From Oceanicola sp. (GTDB taxonomy: Bacteria > Pseudomonadota > Alphaproteobacteria > Rhodobacterales > Rhodobacteraceae), in NCBI GenBank assembly GCA_017792405.1, contig CP051231.1:1404011-1468010 (forward strand): DNA of 64,000 nucleotides. The letters are read 5' to 3'. Of this stretch, positions 27,546-36,146 are shown piece after piece; the stretch's first letter is position 1, and the number at the start of each line of letters is the position of its first letter. The translations under genes were made by a program, and so were the position numbers. The notes under the pieces were generated by a model, which did not search any database, had not been told where the DNA came from, and saw nothing but the letters and a program-made list of their open reading frames with translations.

Positions 27546-27574
27546 TGGATACGGCGTGGGGGCGGGGGCGTCAA
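27546..27574 (-). promoter_or_regulatory. Promoter of the ilvI leader
   Basis: On the minus strand TTGACG (27574-27569) and TATCCA (27551-27546) are 17 bp apart, a good housekeeping sigma promoter. It lies about 30 bp upstream of the leader peptide. A near-dyad AATTTCGCC/GGCGGAAATT lies just upstream at 27591-27612. Confidence 0.65.
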
Positions 27575-27772
27575 CAGGGTTTGTGGAGAAAATTTCGCCG
27601 TGGGCGGAAATTGGGTAATTTTGTTTCTGAGGTCGGTAGATGCGAGTGGTTTCGGGAGTTGGGGGAAGGGGCGAGGGGGGGAACCCTGCGGGCGCCGGGC
27701 ACGTTGACCAGCCAACGCGCGCCGGTCTTGCGATGCAGGATGATGGTGCCCCCAGCAACTCAGGAGACCCCC
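27575..27772. other. Intergenic region between ilvI leader and the microprotein
   Basis: No gene seen. It holds the upstream part of the ilvI promoter, the imperfect dyad at 27591-27612, and presumably the promoter of the 24-residue protein on the plus strand. Confidence 0.5.
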
Positions 27773-27847
27773 ATGAACCGCATCATTTACCTCGTCGGCC
27801 TTGTCGTCATCGTCCTCGCGATCCTGTCGTTCATCGGCCTCGGCTGA
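27773..27847 (+). CDS. 24-residue single-pass membrane microprotein
   Basis: The product MNRIIYLVGLVVIVLAILSF plus IGLG is almost entirely one hydrophobic helix with a single positive charge near the N-terminus. The ribosome binding site CAGGAG sits 7 nt before the ATG, and the stop codon falls directly after the helix. I recall closely similar 24-30-residue proteins annotated as hypothetical in Rhodobacteraceae. It converges on the response regulator gene, which ends 7 bp away. Function unknown; probably a small inner-membrane protein. Confidence 0.72.
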   Translation: MNRIIYLVGLVVIVLAILSFIGLG

Positions 27848-27853
27848 GCCCGG

Positions 27854-28501
27854 TCAGAACTTCCCGGTGCCCTGCAACACCCCGTGCTCCATGGCGTAGC
27901 GGGTGAGGCCGGCGGTGGAGGAGATGCCCAATTTGGCCCGCAGGTTCTTGCGGTGGGTCTCGACGGTGCGCACCGAGATATCGAGGGCCAGCGCCACCTC
28001 CTTGTTAGATTTGCCCTGTGCCAGCTGCAGCAGGATCGTCTGCTCGCGGTTGGTCAGCTGTTCGACTCCGTTTCGTGTGGCGGGGCGGAGGGAGGCTGTT
28101 GCGCCGGTGCAGAGGTACCGCTCGCCGCGCATGACGGTGTCGATGGCGGTCTTGATCTCTTCGGTGGGCACATCCTTGAGGATGTAGCCCATCGCGCCAT
28201 GCGAGAGAGCGGACGAGATATAGCCGGTGCTGTCGTGCATCGAGAGGATAAGCACCCGCGTTTCGGGGCGACGCTCCAGCAGAAGTTCGGTTGCGGTGAG
28301 GCCGCCGAGGCCGGGCATGTTGAGGTCGAGCAGCACCACATCGGGCGCAAGGGTTTCGATGGCATCGACGATCTCTTGCCCGCAGCCGAAAGTGCCGACC
28401 ACCTCGATATCCTCATAGGTTTGAAGGATCGCCTGCACCCCCTCGGCGACCATCTGGTGATCGTCGACGATGGCCACGCGGGTCGGGCTGGGGTCGCTCA
28501 T
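27854..28501 (-). CDS. NarL/LuxR-type response regulator
   Basis: 215-residue two-component regulator. The receiver domain carries the acidic pair (VDDH) and the phospho-acceptor D59 in VVLLDLNMPG. The C-terminal LuxR-type helix-turn-helix is LTNREQTILLQLAQGKSNKEVALALDIS followed by VRTVETHRKNLRAKLG. Its start overlaps the end of the adjacent sensor kinase by ATGA, so the pair is translationally coupled. The divergent TRAP transporter genes beyond the kinase are the likely target. Confidence 0.95.
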   Translation of the reverse strand: MSDPSPTRVAIVDDHQMVAEGVQAILQTYEDIEVVGTFGCGQEIVDAIETLAPDVVLLDLNMPGLGGLTATELLLERRPETRVLILSMHDSTGYISSALSHGAMGYILKDVPTEEIKTAIDTVMRGERYLCTGATASLRPATRNGVEQLTNREQTILLQLAQGKSNKEVALALDISVRTVETHRKNLRAKLGISSTAGLTRYAMEHGVLQGTGKF

Positions 28502-29940
28502 GCGCTTGCCTCTCTTGCATCTTCGGGGGGCAGCATATGGCTCAACGGGACCTGAGCTTCAATCACCGTGCCGCTGCTGCTGGACATGACGCGAAGGGTG
28601 CCGCCGAGGTGCTCGATCCGTTCCGCCATGTTGCGCAGGCCCATACCGGCACTTTCAGGGCTTGAGGTGACTTCGCCGATGCCGTTGCCGTCGTCTGCGA
28701 TGCGCATGAGCGCGCCGCGCCGGTGGCCGCGAAGGTTGACGGTGACGCGCTGTGCGCCGGCGTGTCGCTCGACGTTGGTGAGTGCCTCCTGCGCGATGCG
28801 ATAGAGCGCGATCTTGGCGTCTTGGTCGAGCCGGTTGCGGAAGACCACGGTCTCGAACTCCACCTCGATGCCGGTGCGGGCGGCGAAGTTCTCTGTCAGC
28901 GCCTGGATGGCCGGGCCGAGGCCGAGGTCATCGAGAAGGCCGGGGCGCAGGTCTCTGCTGATGCGGCGGACCTCTTGAATTGCGCCGTTGAGGCCGGAAA
29001 TCCCTTTGTCGAGGCTTTCGACGGCGGCGGTGTCGCCGGCGGCCATGCGGCGCTTGGCCAGTTCGAGCGCGTAACGGATGGCGACCAGAAGTTGCGAGAT
29101 GGAGTCGTGCAGCTCGCGGGCGACCCGGCCGCGCTCCTCCTCCTGCGTGTCGAAGACCCGCTGGGTGAGCGCCTTCAGCTTGTTGTCGGCCAGCCGCCGC
29201 TCGGAGATGTTGAGCGCGAGGCCCGGCAGGAACACCAAGAGCAGCGCACCGAGGGTGATGATGGCGATCCACAAAAAGGTGGAGCGGACCCGTGCCTCGG
29301 TTTGGGCGCGGGCGGCGGCGACCGAGGCCAGAACGTCATCGAGAAACACACCGGTGCCGACGGCCCATTGCCAGTCTTGCAGGCCGCCGGTGTAGGAGAT
29401 CATCAGCGCCTCTTCTCCGGTTGAGGGCTTCTTCCAGAGGTAGGTGTGGTAGCCGCCGCCTTTGCGGGCCTCCTCGATCAGCCGGTCGACGACCGGAGTG
29501 CCCGCGCTGTCGGCCAGCCCCTGCCAGTTGCGGGTGATCAGCTCGGTCTGCAGCGGGGCGACGAGGTTGGTGCCCTCGTAGTCATAGACGTAGAAGTAGC
29601 CATCGGTGCCGTAGGTCATTGCCGCGAGGATCTGGGTGACGCGGGTCTTGGCGGCGCGATCGCTGGGGGTGGCGGCAGCGTAGACGGAATAGAAGGCGGC
29701 GCGGGCGAGGGTGACGTAGTTGCGCAGCTCAGCCTTTTTGGCCTCGATCAGCTGGGTCTCGAGCGCCGCGATCTCGCGTTCGGCCAGCTGGCGGGATTGC
29801 TGCATCACCAACAACGAAATGGCCGAGACCGCCAGCAGTAGCGGCAGGGTTGCCAGCAGAAAGAGCTTTTGGGCGTAGCTCGGAGCAAGGCGGATATCGA
29901 GATGTCGCAGAAGGCGTTTCAGCGGCCTGGCTCCGGGCAT
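28498..29940 (-). CDS. Cache-domain sensor histidine kinase
   Basis: 480-residue membrane kinase partnering the NarL-type regulator. Transmembrane segments lie at about residues 26-47 and 222-243 and enclose a periplasmic single Cache domain (GYFYVYDYEGTNLVAPL, WQWAVGTGVFLDDV), a ligand-binding fold that often detects carboxylates. A HisKA_3 dimerisation region with the phospho-His H278 (ARELHDSISQ) and a HATPase domain (ADDGNGIG, GMGLRNMAERIEHLGG) follow. It is divergent from the TRAP genes at 30123, a common layout in which the kinase senses the transported substrate. That link is inference. Confidence 0.93.
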   Translation of the reverse strand: MPGARPLKRLLRHLDIRLAPSYAQKLFLLATLPLLLAVSAISLLVMQQSRQLAEREIAALETQLIEAKKAELRNYVTLARAAFYSVYAAATPSDRAAKTRVTQILAAMTYGTDGYFYVYDYEGTNLVAPLQTELITRNWQGLADSAGTPVVDRLIEEARKGGGYHTYLWKKPSTGEEALMISYTGGLQDWQWAVGTGVFLDDVLASVAAARAQTEARVRSTFLWIAIITLGALLLVFLPGLALNISERRLADNKLKALTQRVFDTQEEERGRVARELHDSISQLLVAIRYALELAKRRMAAGDTAAVESLDKGISGLNGAIQEVRRISRDLRPGLLDDLGLGPAIQALTENFAARTGIEVEFETVVFRNRLDQDAKIALYRIAQEALTNVERHAGAQRVTVNLRGHRRGALMRIADDGNGIGEVTSSPESAGMGLRNMAERIEHLGGTLRVMSSSSGTVIEAQVPLSHMLPPEDAREASA

Positions 29941-30082
29941 TTACGGGCGTTCAGAGAGTGGCCTGCCGGGGCGTGGAGGTCAATCATCGCGTGGCTGGCA
30001 AGGCCTTTGGCGGCTCTCTACGCAGTTGTTGGTATTTGAAATCCCCGGGCTTGTCGCTAGGCTGCGCCGCACAAGAAGGGAA

Positions 30083-30104
30083 AGGCCCGGAGAGGACCGG
30101 GCCT
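30083..30104 (+). promoter_or_regulatory. 5' UTR hairpin before the first TRAP binding protein
   Basis: AGGCCCGG-AGAGGA-CCGGGCCT stands just before the ribosome binding site GGGAGGAA (30111-30118). It could stabilise the mRNA or be a weak terminator. No T-run follows. Confidence 0.45.
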
Positions 30105-30122
30105 ACATATGGGAGGAACACG

Positions 30123-31211
30123 ATGGATCGTCGTTCATTTCTGAAGACATCCGCCCTTGGTGGCGGTGCGGCTGCGGCCACAACTCTGGCCGCTCCGGCC
30201 TATGCACAGGGCAACCGGACGCTGACCATGGTCACCACCTGGCCGCGCGGTCTTGCCGGTGTGTGGGACTCGGTGGAACGGGTTGCCAACAACATCACCG
30301 CCGCGACCGATGGCCAGATCACTGTTGAGCCTAAGGCTGCTGGCGAACTCGTCGGCGCTCTGGAAAGCTTTGACGCGGTCGTGTCCGGCCAGGCCGACAT
30401 GTACCACGGCGCAGACTACTACTGGGTGGGTCAGCACCCGGCATGGGCGTTCTTTACCGCTGTGCCGTTCGGCATGACCGTGCCCGAGCTGATGACCTGG
30501 TACTACGGCCAGGACGGCATGGCGCTGCACCACGAGCTCGGCGAAGTGTTCGGCGTGCGCGGCTTCATCGCCGGTCAGACCGGCGCCCAGGGTGGCGGCT
30601 GGTACCGCAACGAAGTGAATTCTGCCGATGATTTCAACGGCATGAAGTTCCGTATGCCCGGCCTCGGCGGCGAAGCGCTCTCCAAGCTGGGTGCCTCCGT
30701 GCAGGTGCTTCCGGGCGGCGAGATCTACCAGGCCCTGTCGACCGGCGCGCTGGACGCGACCGAGTGGATCGGTCCGTGGTCGGACGAGAAGCTCGGCCTG
30801 CAGGAGGTCTGCGACTACTACTACCCCGCCGGCTTCCACGAGCCCGGTGCGGCGCTCTCCGTGGGCACCAACCTCGAAGTCTTCAACGAGCTGACCCCAA
30901 GCCAGCAGAAGATCATCGAGCTGGCCTGCGCCGATGCGCACCAGGCCAACTACGCCCAGTTCATCGCCAACAACGGCCCGGCACTGTCGCGCCTGAAGGC
31001 TGGCGGCACGCAGGTGAAAGAGTTCACCCCGGACGTGTGGGATGCCTTCGGCAAGGCCTCGACCGAGCTGCTTCAGGGCTACACCTCGGACGATCTGTTC
31101 GCGAAGATCCACACCAGCGCGATGGACTCGATGAAGTCCTCCTCGGGCTGGCTCTCGGTCTCCGACAGCTTCTACGCCACCCAGCGCGACCGCGTTCTGG
31201 CGGCGATGTAA
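30123..31211 (+). CDS. TRAP transporter substrate-binding protein 1 (DctP/TakP-like)
   Basis: Periplasmic solute receptor, 362 residues, feeding the downstream DctQ/DctM permease. The N-terminus is a Tat signal (MDRRSFLKTSALGGGAAAA), so the protein is probably folded before export. The mature part matches TakP-type receptors: a GGWYRNEVN block whose Arg would hold the ligand carboxylate, MPGLGGEALSKLG, GGEIYQALSTGALDATEW, and GPWSDEKLGL. TakP binds 2-oxoacids such as pyruvate, so a 2-oxo- or hydroxy-monocarboxylate ligand is the best guess. A strong GGGAGGAA ribosome binding site and a terminator after the gene suggest high expression relative to the rest. Confidence 0.93.
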   Translation: MDRRSFLKTSALGGGAAAATTLAAPAYAQGNRTLTMVTTWPRGLAGVWDSVERVANNITAATDGQITVEPKAAGELVGALESFDAVVSGQADMYHGADYYWVGQHPAWAFFTAVPFGMTVPELMTWYYGQDGMALHHELGEVFGVRGFIAGQTGAQGGGWYRNEVNSADDFNGMKFRMPGLGGEALSKLGASVQVLPGGEIYQALSTGALDATEWIGPWSDEKLGLQEVCDYYYPAGFHEPGAALSVGTNLEVFNELTPSQQKIIELACADAHQANYAQFIANNGPALSRLKAGGTQVKEFTPDVWDAFGKASTELLQGYTSDDLFAKIHTSAMDSMKSSSGWLSVSDSFYATQRDRVLAAM

Positions 31212-31249
31212 GCCACGCGCCGCTCCCGCGTGGGGCGGCAGACCTTCGG

Positions 31250-31279
31250 CCGCGGGCAGGGAACTGCCCGCGGTCTTTC
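31250..31279 (+). terminator. Terminator between the two TRAP binding proteins
   Basis: CCGCGGGCAG-GGAA-CTGCCCGCGG with TCTTTC after it, 38 nt past the first stop codon. It would make a separate abundant message for the first binding protein and partial readthrough into the rest. Confidence 0.78.
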
Positions 31280-31469
31280 ATGCCGGAGCAGCTCTGAGGC
31301 GCAAGCCTGCAGAATCGCACGACAAAAGCATGAAGTTCGGAGCGGATTCCAGAATGAATGACAAGGGCAAGTTGATGTTGCGCGCATATTTTCTGCCGAT
31401 AGGGTGCGGCCTGCGCCGCGCCTTCGGATGTGCCGGCGCGTCCTGACATCCACCAGAGGAGGACAATCC

Positions 31470-32558
31470 GTGGATCGACGCTCATTTCTGAAGACTTCCG
31501 CCCTCGGAGGCGGTGCCGCAGCTGCCAGCACCCTGGCTGCCCCGGCGCTTGCCCAAGGCGGCCGGACTCTGACCATGGTCACCACCTGGCCGCGCGGCCT
31601 GGCTGGTGTGTGGGACAGCGTGGAGCGCTTCGCCAACCGTATCACCGAGATGACCGACGGCGCCCTGACCGTTGAGCCCAAGGCCGCTGGCGAACTCGTC
31701 GGCGCCTTCGAGAGTTTCGATGCCGTCGCGTCGGGGCAGGCCGACATCTACCACGGGGTCGATTACTACTGGGTCGGCCAGCACCCGGCCTGGGCCTATT
31801 TTGCGGCCGTGCCCTTCGGGATGACCGCCGCCGAGATGATGACATGGTACTACGCCGATGGGGGTGCGGACCTGCACAAGCAGCTTGGCGAAGTCTTCGG
31901 CATCCGCCCGTTCCTTGGCGGTCAGACCGGCGCGCAGGGTGGTGGCTGGTTCCGCAACGAAGTGAATTCTGCCGATGATTTCAATGGCTTGAAGTTCCGC
32001 ATGCCGGGCCTCGGTGGCGAGGTTCTGGCCTCGATGGGGGCCTCGGTGCAGGTGCTTCCGGGTGGCGAGATCTATCAGGCCCTCTCCACTGGCGCGCTGG
32101 ATGCGACCGAGTGGATCGGCCCATGGTCGGACGAGAAGCTGGGCCTGCAAGAAGTCTGCGACTTCTACTATCCGGCGGGCTTCCACGAGGCTGGCCCGGC
32201 GCTTTCGATCGGGATGAACCTCGAGGTCTTCAACAGCCTCACTCCGGCGCAGCAGCTGATGATCGAGACCGCCACGGCGGAAGGCCATCAGGCCAACTAC
32301 GCCCTGTTCACCGCCAGCAACGGCCCGGCGCTGCAGCGCCTGCAGGATGGCGGCACCCAGGTTCGGGAGTTTGCCGACGACATCTGGGACGCCTTTGGCG
32401 CCGGCGCGATGTCGGTTCTGGGGCAGTACCTTGAGGATGACATGTTCCGCGAAATCCATGAGAGCGCGCAGGCCTCGATGAAGGCGTCTTCGGGCTGGCT
32501 TTCGCGGGCAGAAAGCGCTTATACGCGGCAACGCGACCGGGTTCTGTCTTCGCTCTGA
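31470..32558 (+). CDS. TRAP transporter substrate-binding protein 2 (tandem paralogue)
   Basis: Second Tat-exported DctP/TakP-like receptor, also 362 residues and very similar to its neighbour across the whole length. It shares MDRRSFLKTSALGGGAAAA, GGQTGAQGGGWFRNEVNSAD, GGEIYQALSTGALDATEWIG and SSGWLS. The main differences lie in the middle (ADGGADLHKQLGEVFGIRPF) and in the C-terminal helices. The start is GTG 31470, with AGGAGGACAATCC upstream. It arose by tandem duplication; the pair could bind different substrates for one permease. It is followed by dctQ and dctM homologues. Confidence 0.92.
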   Translation: MDRRSFLKTSALGGGAAAASTLAAPALAQGGRTLTMVTTWPRGLAGVWDSVERFANRITEMTDGALTVEPKAAGELVGAFESFDAVASGQADIYHGVDYYWVGQHPAWAYFAAVPFGMTAAEMMTWYYADGGADLHKQLGEVFGIRPFLGGQTGAQGGGWFRNEVNSADDFNGLKFRMPGLGGEVLASMGASVQVLPGGEIYQALSTGALDATEWIGPWSDEKLGLQEVCDFYYPAGFHEAGPALSIGMNLEVFNSLTPAQQLMIETATAEGHQANYALFTASNGPALQRLQDGGTQVREFADDIWDAFGAGAMSVLGQYLEDDMFREIHESAQASMKASSGWLSRAESAYTRQRDRVLSSL

Positions 32559-32671
32559 GGCGCGGAACCTTTAATCAGAAGGCAGGCCCGCAAGGGATCT
32601 GACGCAACAATGACACCGGGTCTCGCGCCGCCCTTGGCGCGGGGCTCCACAACAAGCGGGGAGAGGAGCGT

Positions 32672-33565
32672 ATGGGGAACGCGCTCGTGTGGGTCATTCA
32701 GAACATCGGGATGGGCTTCTACAATATCTTCTATGCGATCACCCATCCGGGGCTGTGGCTGGATTGGAGCAACGGCGAAAGCCTGATGCGCTTCATCTAC
32801 TACGGAGCCTCGGTGGAGCTGTTCTTCGCCGTCTTCGACATCTTCCTCGTGGTGACGGTGATCGGCCTGATCTGGCCGCGCTTCATGTGGGCGATCGTCC
32901 GCGGGCTGGAGTGGTTTGCCAACGGCGTGGGGCGCCTCGTGGCCTGGGTTGGCCTGCTGATGGTGCTGCAACAGGTGATGGTCGTCTTCCTGCAATCGGT
33001 GTTCCGCTTCGGCGAGATCACCATCGCGCCTTTCGGCTTTGGCTTTACCCAGTCGGTCGGCTGGTTTGCCGAAGAACTCAAACTTTACAACGCGATGATC
33101 GTGGCACTCTGCGTCACCTATGCCTTCATTCAGGGCAGCCATGTGCGGGTCGACCTGATCTACGCCGTGGTGCGCCACCGGACCAAGAAGGTGATCGACA
33201 TGTTCGGGAGCCTGTTCTTCATGGTGCCGGTCGCCGTGCTGACGTGGCTCTACGCATGGTTCTTCCTCTGGCGCTCGCTCATCACGCCCAAGGTCAGCGC
33301 CTCGGAGGGGCTGGACCTGCTGATGCGCAAATCCAAGATCGTGAAGTGGAACGTCGAGACCATCGGCTTCTCGCCGAACGGGTTCAACGGCTACTTCCTC
33401 TTCAAGATCCTGATGGTCGCCTTCTGCGGGTTGGTGCTGCTTCAGGCCGTCGCCTTCTTCTACCGCAGCTACCGCGAGTTCGTGGAAGGGCCGGAGAGTA
33501 ACGGCAAATATCTGGATAAAGACACCCTCGGTGAGGGTGAAGAAGCCTACGAAGGCACGCACTAG
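32672..33565 (+). CDS. TRAP transporter small permease (DctQ-like), extended
   Basis: Four-helix-type membrane subunit of the TRAP transporter, here 297 residues, longer than the usual 160-200. Hydrophobic helices are visible at about residues 44-72, 84-110 (VGRLVAWVGLLMVLQQ), 136-155 (LYNAMIVALCVTYAFIQG), 178-202 (MFGSLFFMVPVAVLTWLYAW) and 247-268. The HVRVDLIY block is the conserved DctQ motif. The N-terminal 40 residues and a stretch before the last helix are additions. The gene ends 11 bp before dctM. A GC hairpin (32624-32641) precedes it. Confidence 0.9.
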   Translation: MGNALVWVIQNIGMGFYNIFYAITHPGLWLDWSNGESLMRFIYYGASVELFFAVFDIFLVVTVIGLIWPRFMWAIVRGLEWFANGVGRLVAWVGLLMVLQQVMVVFLQSVFRFGEITIAPFGFGFTQSVGWFAEELKLYNAMIVALCVTYAFIQGSHVRVDLIYAVVRHRTKKVIDMFGSLFFMVPVAVLTWLYAWFFLWRSLITPKVSASEGLDLLMRKSKIVKWNVETIGFSPNGFNGYFLFKILMVAFCGLVLLQAVAFFYRSYREFVEGPESNGKYLDKDTLGEGEEAYEGTH

Positions 33566-33576
33566 GGGTTGGGCAG

Positions 33577-35949
33577 ATGATTTTCGGACTTGATGGCGTC
33601 GAGATCGGCCTGCTGATCGTTCTTCTTTGTCTCTTCGGGGGCATTCTCTCCGGCTTTCCGGTGGCCTTTGCCATCGGCGGCGCCGGGATCATTTCTTTCG
33701 GCATCATCGCGCTGCTCGATGCGCAAGGTGTGCTGATACACCAGGCAATCGACACGGGCACGGATGCCTACCGCGAGGTGCTCGCCACAGGGGTCCACAG
33801 GGATGATGTGAGCACCTTCCGATACCCTGATTTGCCAAGGGTCGAGGTGCCGCTCTTCGAGGGCGGCTGGGAGCAGGCGATCAACCGGAACCTGTCGTTC
33901 GTGGTGAACCGGATGAACGAGCGGGTCTTCGCGGGCCAGAGCATCGAGACGCTGCTGGCGGTGCTGATGTTCGTGATGATGGGCATCGTGCTAGAGCGCT
34001 CGAAGATTGCCGAGGATCTGCTGACCACGATGGCCAAGGTGTTTGGCCCGCTGCCCGGCGGTCTTGCCGTTTCGGTGGTGGTCGTGGGGGCGTTCCTTGC
34101 TGCCTCGACCGGCATCGTCGGCGCGACGGTGGTGACAATGGGCCTGCTGAGCCTGCCGACCATGCTGCGGAACGGCTATTCGCCGGAGCTTTCGACGGGC
34201 GTGATCGCGGCCTCGGGCACGCTGGGCCAGATCATTCCGCCCTCTATCGTGATCGTGCTTCTGGGCACGCTCGCGGGCGACCTTTACTCCACAGCGCAGG
34301 AGGCTCGGGCGCAGTCTGTCGGGTGCTCGGATGCGCTGACGTTGCTGGGCAAGCCTGCGGTGGTATCGGTCGGCACGCTGTTTCAGGCGGCGATGCTGCC
34401 GGGTGTCATGCTGGCGGGGCTCTATGCGCTCTATGCCTTTGGTTACGCGGTGGTGAACCCGTCCAAGGCGCCCTCGGTGCAGCTTGAAAGCTCCGCTGGT
34501 GGCGAGATCATCACCCGCCGGGAAGGTCTCACGTGGTTCCTTGCGCTGCCCATCGTGCTGATCGGTGGCGCCGTACTGCTGGGGCAGGTCGGGGTGATCG
34601 GGAGCCAGGTGGTGCGGGCTGTGCAGACCGAGACCAGCGGCGTCGAAGGTGGCCTGCTGCGGACCAATGTGAGCGAGCAGTGTCAGGCGGCGATGATCGA
34701 CCTGCATGGGCAAGACCGCTGGGATGCCTCCGTGGCAGCCCGTGCCGCAGGCGCAGAGGCAGTGGCGGCCGAGGAAGCCGCACCGGCCGACGGCGCAGAG
34801 GGCACTGAAGAGGCCGCTCCCGAGGCCGCCGCACCGGTGCCGAACGCCCCGCCGATTGGCACGGGCGTGGCCACGCTGGCGGTGCTCTTCGGCCTCACGC
34901 TGATCGTGGCGCGCGGGGTGGCCCCCTCGGCCAGCCCGGTGCCGCTGGCTGTGGGCGCAGGGGGCATTGCCCTGATGCTCCTGCTCGATGCCTTCGTGAT
35001 CCACTCCGGCATGTCGTCGGCGGAGACGCTGGTGATCCTGCTCATTCCGCTGATCATCGTGATCTGGGCAATGCGGCATGCCGCCGGGCGGCTCTCGCGC
35101 AATGAGTTGATCCGGGTGGTCTTCCCGCCGCTGGTGCTGATCGTGGCTGTGCTCGGCTCAATCCTTGGCGGGATCACCAACCCGACGCCGGCCGCCGCGC
35201 TTGGCGCCGCCGGTGCCATAATGCTCGCCGCCTACCGCAAGCTGAAGGAAGAGGGGCGCTCGGGGCAGGTGATCCTGATCGCGACCTACGCCACGATCCT
35301 GATGATCCTTGCGGGGGTGAACTTTGACCTGCGGATCAATCAGGAAACCGTGACGGTGGTGACGTGGCTGGCCTTCCTCGTGGCGTTCACCGCCTACATG
35401 ATCGCCTTCTTCGGTGTGCTCTACGGCGTCTGGGTGCTCTATCGCGGCTCGGTGATGAGCCCCGTGGTGCGGGAAACGGCGAAGGTGACGAGCATGGTGT
35501 TTACCATCCTCATCGGCTCGCAGCTGCTGAACCTCGTGGTGATCTCCTTTGGCGGGGAGCATTACATCCAGCAGTTCCTCAAGAGCTTCGACTCCGAGTT
35601 CAAGGTCTTCCTGATCGTGATGCTGGTGATGTTCATCCTCGGCTTCGTGCTCGACTTCCTTGAGATCATCTACATCGTGGTGCCGATCGTGGGGCCGGTG
35701 ATCTATGGCGGAACGATGGACCCGAAATGGGTGACGATCATGATCGCGGTGAACCTGCAAACCTCGTTCCTGACGCCGCCCTTCGGCTTTGCGCTGTTCT
35801 ACCTGCGCGGGGTGGCGCCACCACAGGTGACGACCGGGCATATCTACCGGGGTGTGGCCCCCTTCGTCGTCATCCAGGTGGTCGGTCTGGCCCTGCTCTG
35901 GGCCTTCCCGGGGATCGTGTCGATCATTCCGGACCTGATCCCGAACTGA
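33577..35949 (+). CDS. TRAP transporter large permease (DctM-like), oversized
   Basis: Sodium-driven transport subunit of 790 residues, whereas typical DctM proteins have about 430. The DctM halves are clear: the N-terminal VEIGLLIVLLCLFGGILSGF, GGLAVSVVVVGAFLAASTGIVGATVVTMG, SGTLGQIIPPS, and the C-terminal GFVLDFLEIIYIVVPIVGPV and SFLTPPFGFALFYL. Extra material is inserted early (about residues 55-110, with YREVLATGVHRDD) and in the middle. The middle insert includes an Ala/Glu/Pro-rich linker at about 386-426 and further hydrophobic helices. The same form may be standard for this TRAP branch. A strong terminator at 35971 ends the operon. Confidence 0.9.
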   Translation: MIFGLDGVEIGLLIVLLCLFGGILSGFPVAFAIGGAGIISFGIIALLDAQGVLIHQAIDTGTDAYREVLATGVHRDDVSTFRYPDLPRVEVPLFEGGWEQAINRNLSFVVNRMNERVFAGQSIETLLAVLMFVMMGIVLERSKIAEDLLTTMAKVFGPLPGGLAVSVVVVGAFLAASTGIVGATVVTMGLLSLPTMLRNGYSPELSTGVIAASGTLGQIIPPSIVIVLLGTLAGDLYSTAQEARAQSVGCSDALTLLGKPAVVSVGTLFQAAMLPGVMLAGLYALYAFGYAVVNPSKAPSVQLESSAGGEIITRREGLTWFLALPIVLIGGAVLLGQVGVIGSQVVRAVQTETSGVEGGLLRTNVSEQCQAAMIDLHGQDRWDASVAARAAGAEAVAAEEAAPADGAEGTEEAAPEAAAPVPNAPPIGTGVATLAVLFGLTLIVARGVAPSASPVPLAVGAGGIALMLLLDAFVIHSGMSSAETLVILLIPLIIVIWAMRHAAGRLSRNELIRVVFPPLVLIVAVLGSILGGITNPTPAAALGAAGAIMLAAYRKLKEEGRSGQVILIATYATILMILAGVNFDLRINQETVTVVTWLAFLVAFTAYMIAFFGVLYGVWVLYRGSVMSPVVRETAKVTSMVFTILIGSQLLNLVVISFGGEHYIQQFLKSFDSEFKVFLIVMLVMFILGFVLDFLEIIYIVVPIVGPVIYGGTMDPKWVTIMIAVNLQTSFLTPPFGFALFYLRGVAPPQVTTGHIYRGVAPFVVIQVVGLALLWAFPGIVSIIPDLIPN

Positions 35950-35970
35950 TCTTGGGGAGATGGATTTGGA

Positions 35971-35998
35971 AAGGGCGCCTCGTGGGGCGCCCTTTTCT
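35971..35998 (+). terminator. Terminator of the TRAP operon
   Basis: AAGGGCGCC-N6-GGCGCCCTT with TTTCTTTTTT after it, 22 nt beyond the dctM stop codon. A strong intrinsic terminator. Confidence 0.92.
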
Positions 35999-36005
35999 TT
36001 TTTGA

Positions 36006-36028
36006 GGGTGAGGGTGAGGGTGAGGGGG
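36006..36028 (+). repeat. GGGTGA tandem repeat with G-quadruplex pattern
   Basis: Four G-runs of at least three (36006-36008, 36012-36014, 36018-36020, 36024-36028) are spaced by TGA each time, right behind the TRAP terminator. This fits the G3N1-7 quadruplex rule exactly. Confidence 0.7.
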
Positions 36029-36146
36029 CGTGGCAGTGGGCTCGCCCATCCGGTTTAGCCCCGCCCGGCCCGCACGAAGGGCACACGGCGAATTTGGTTC
36101 GGACTATCCGAAGCAGGCAGTGTGACTTGGATTAGGTGTGTCGCGG

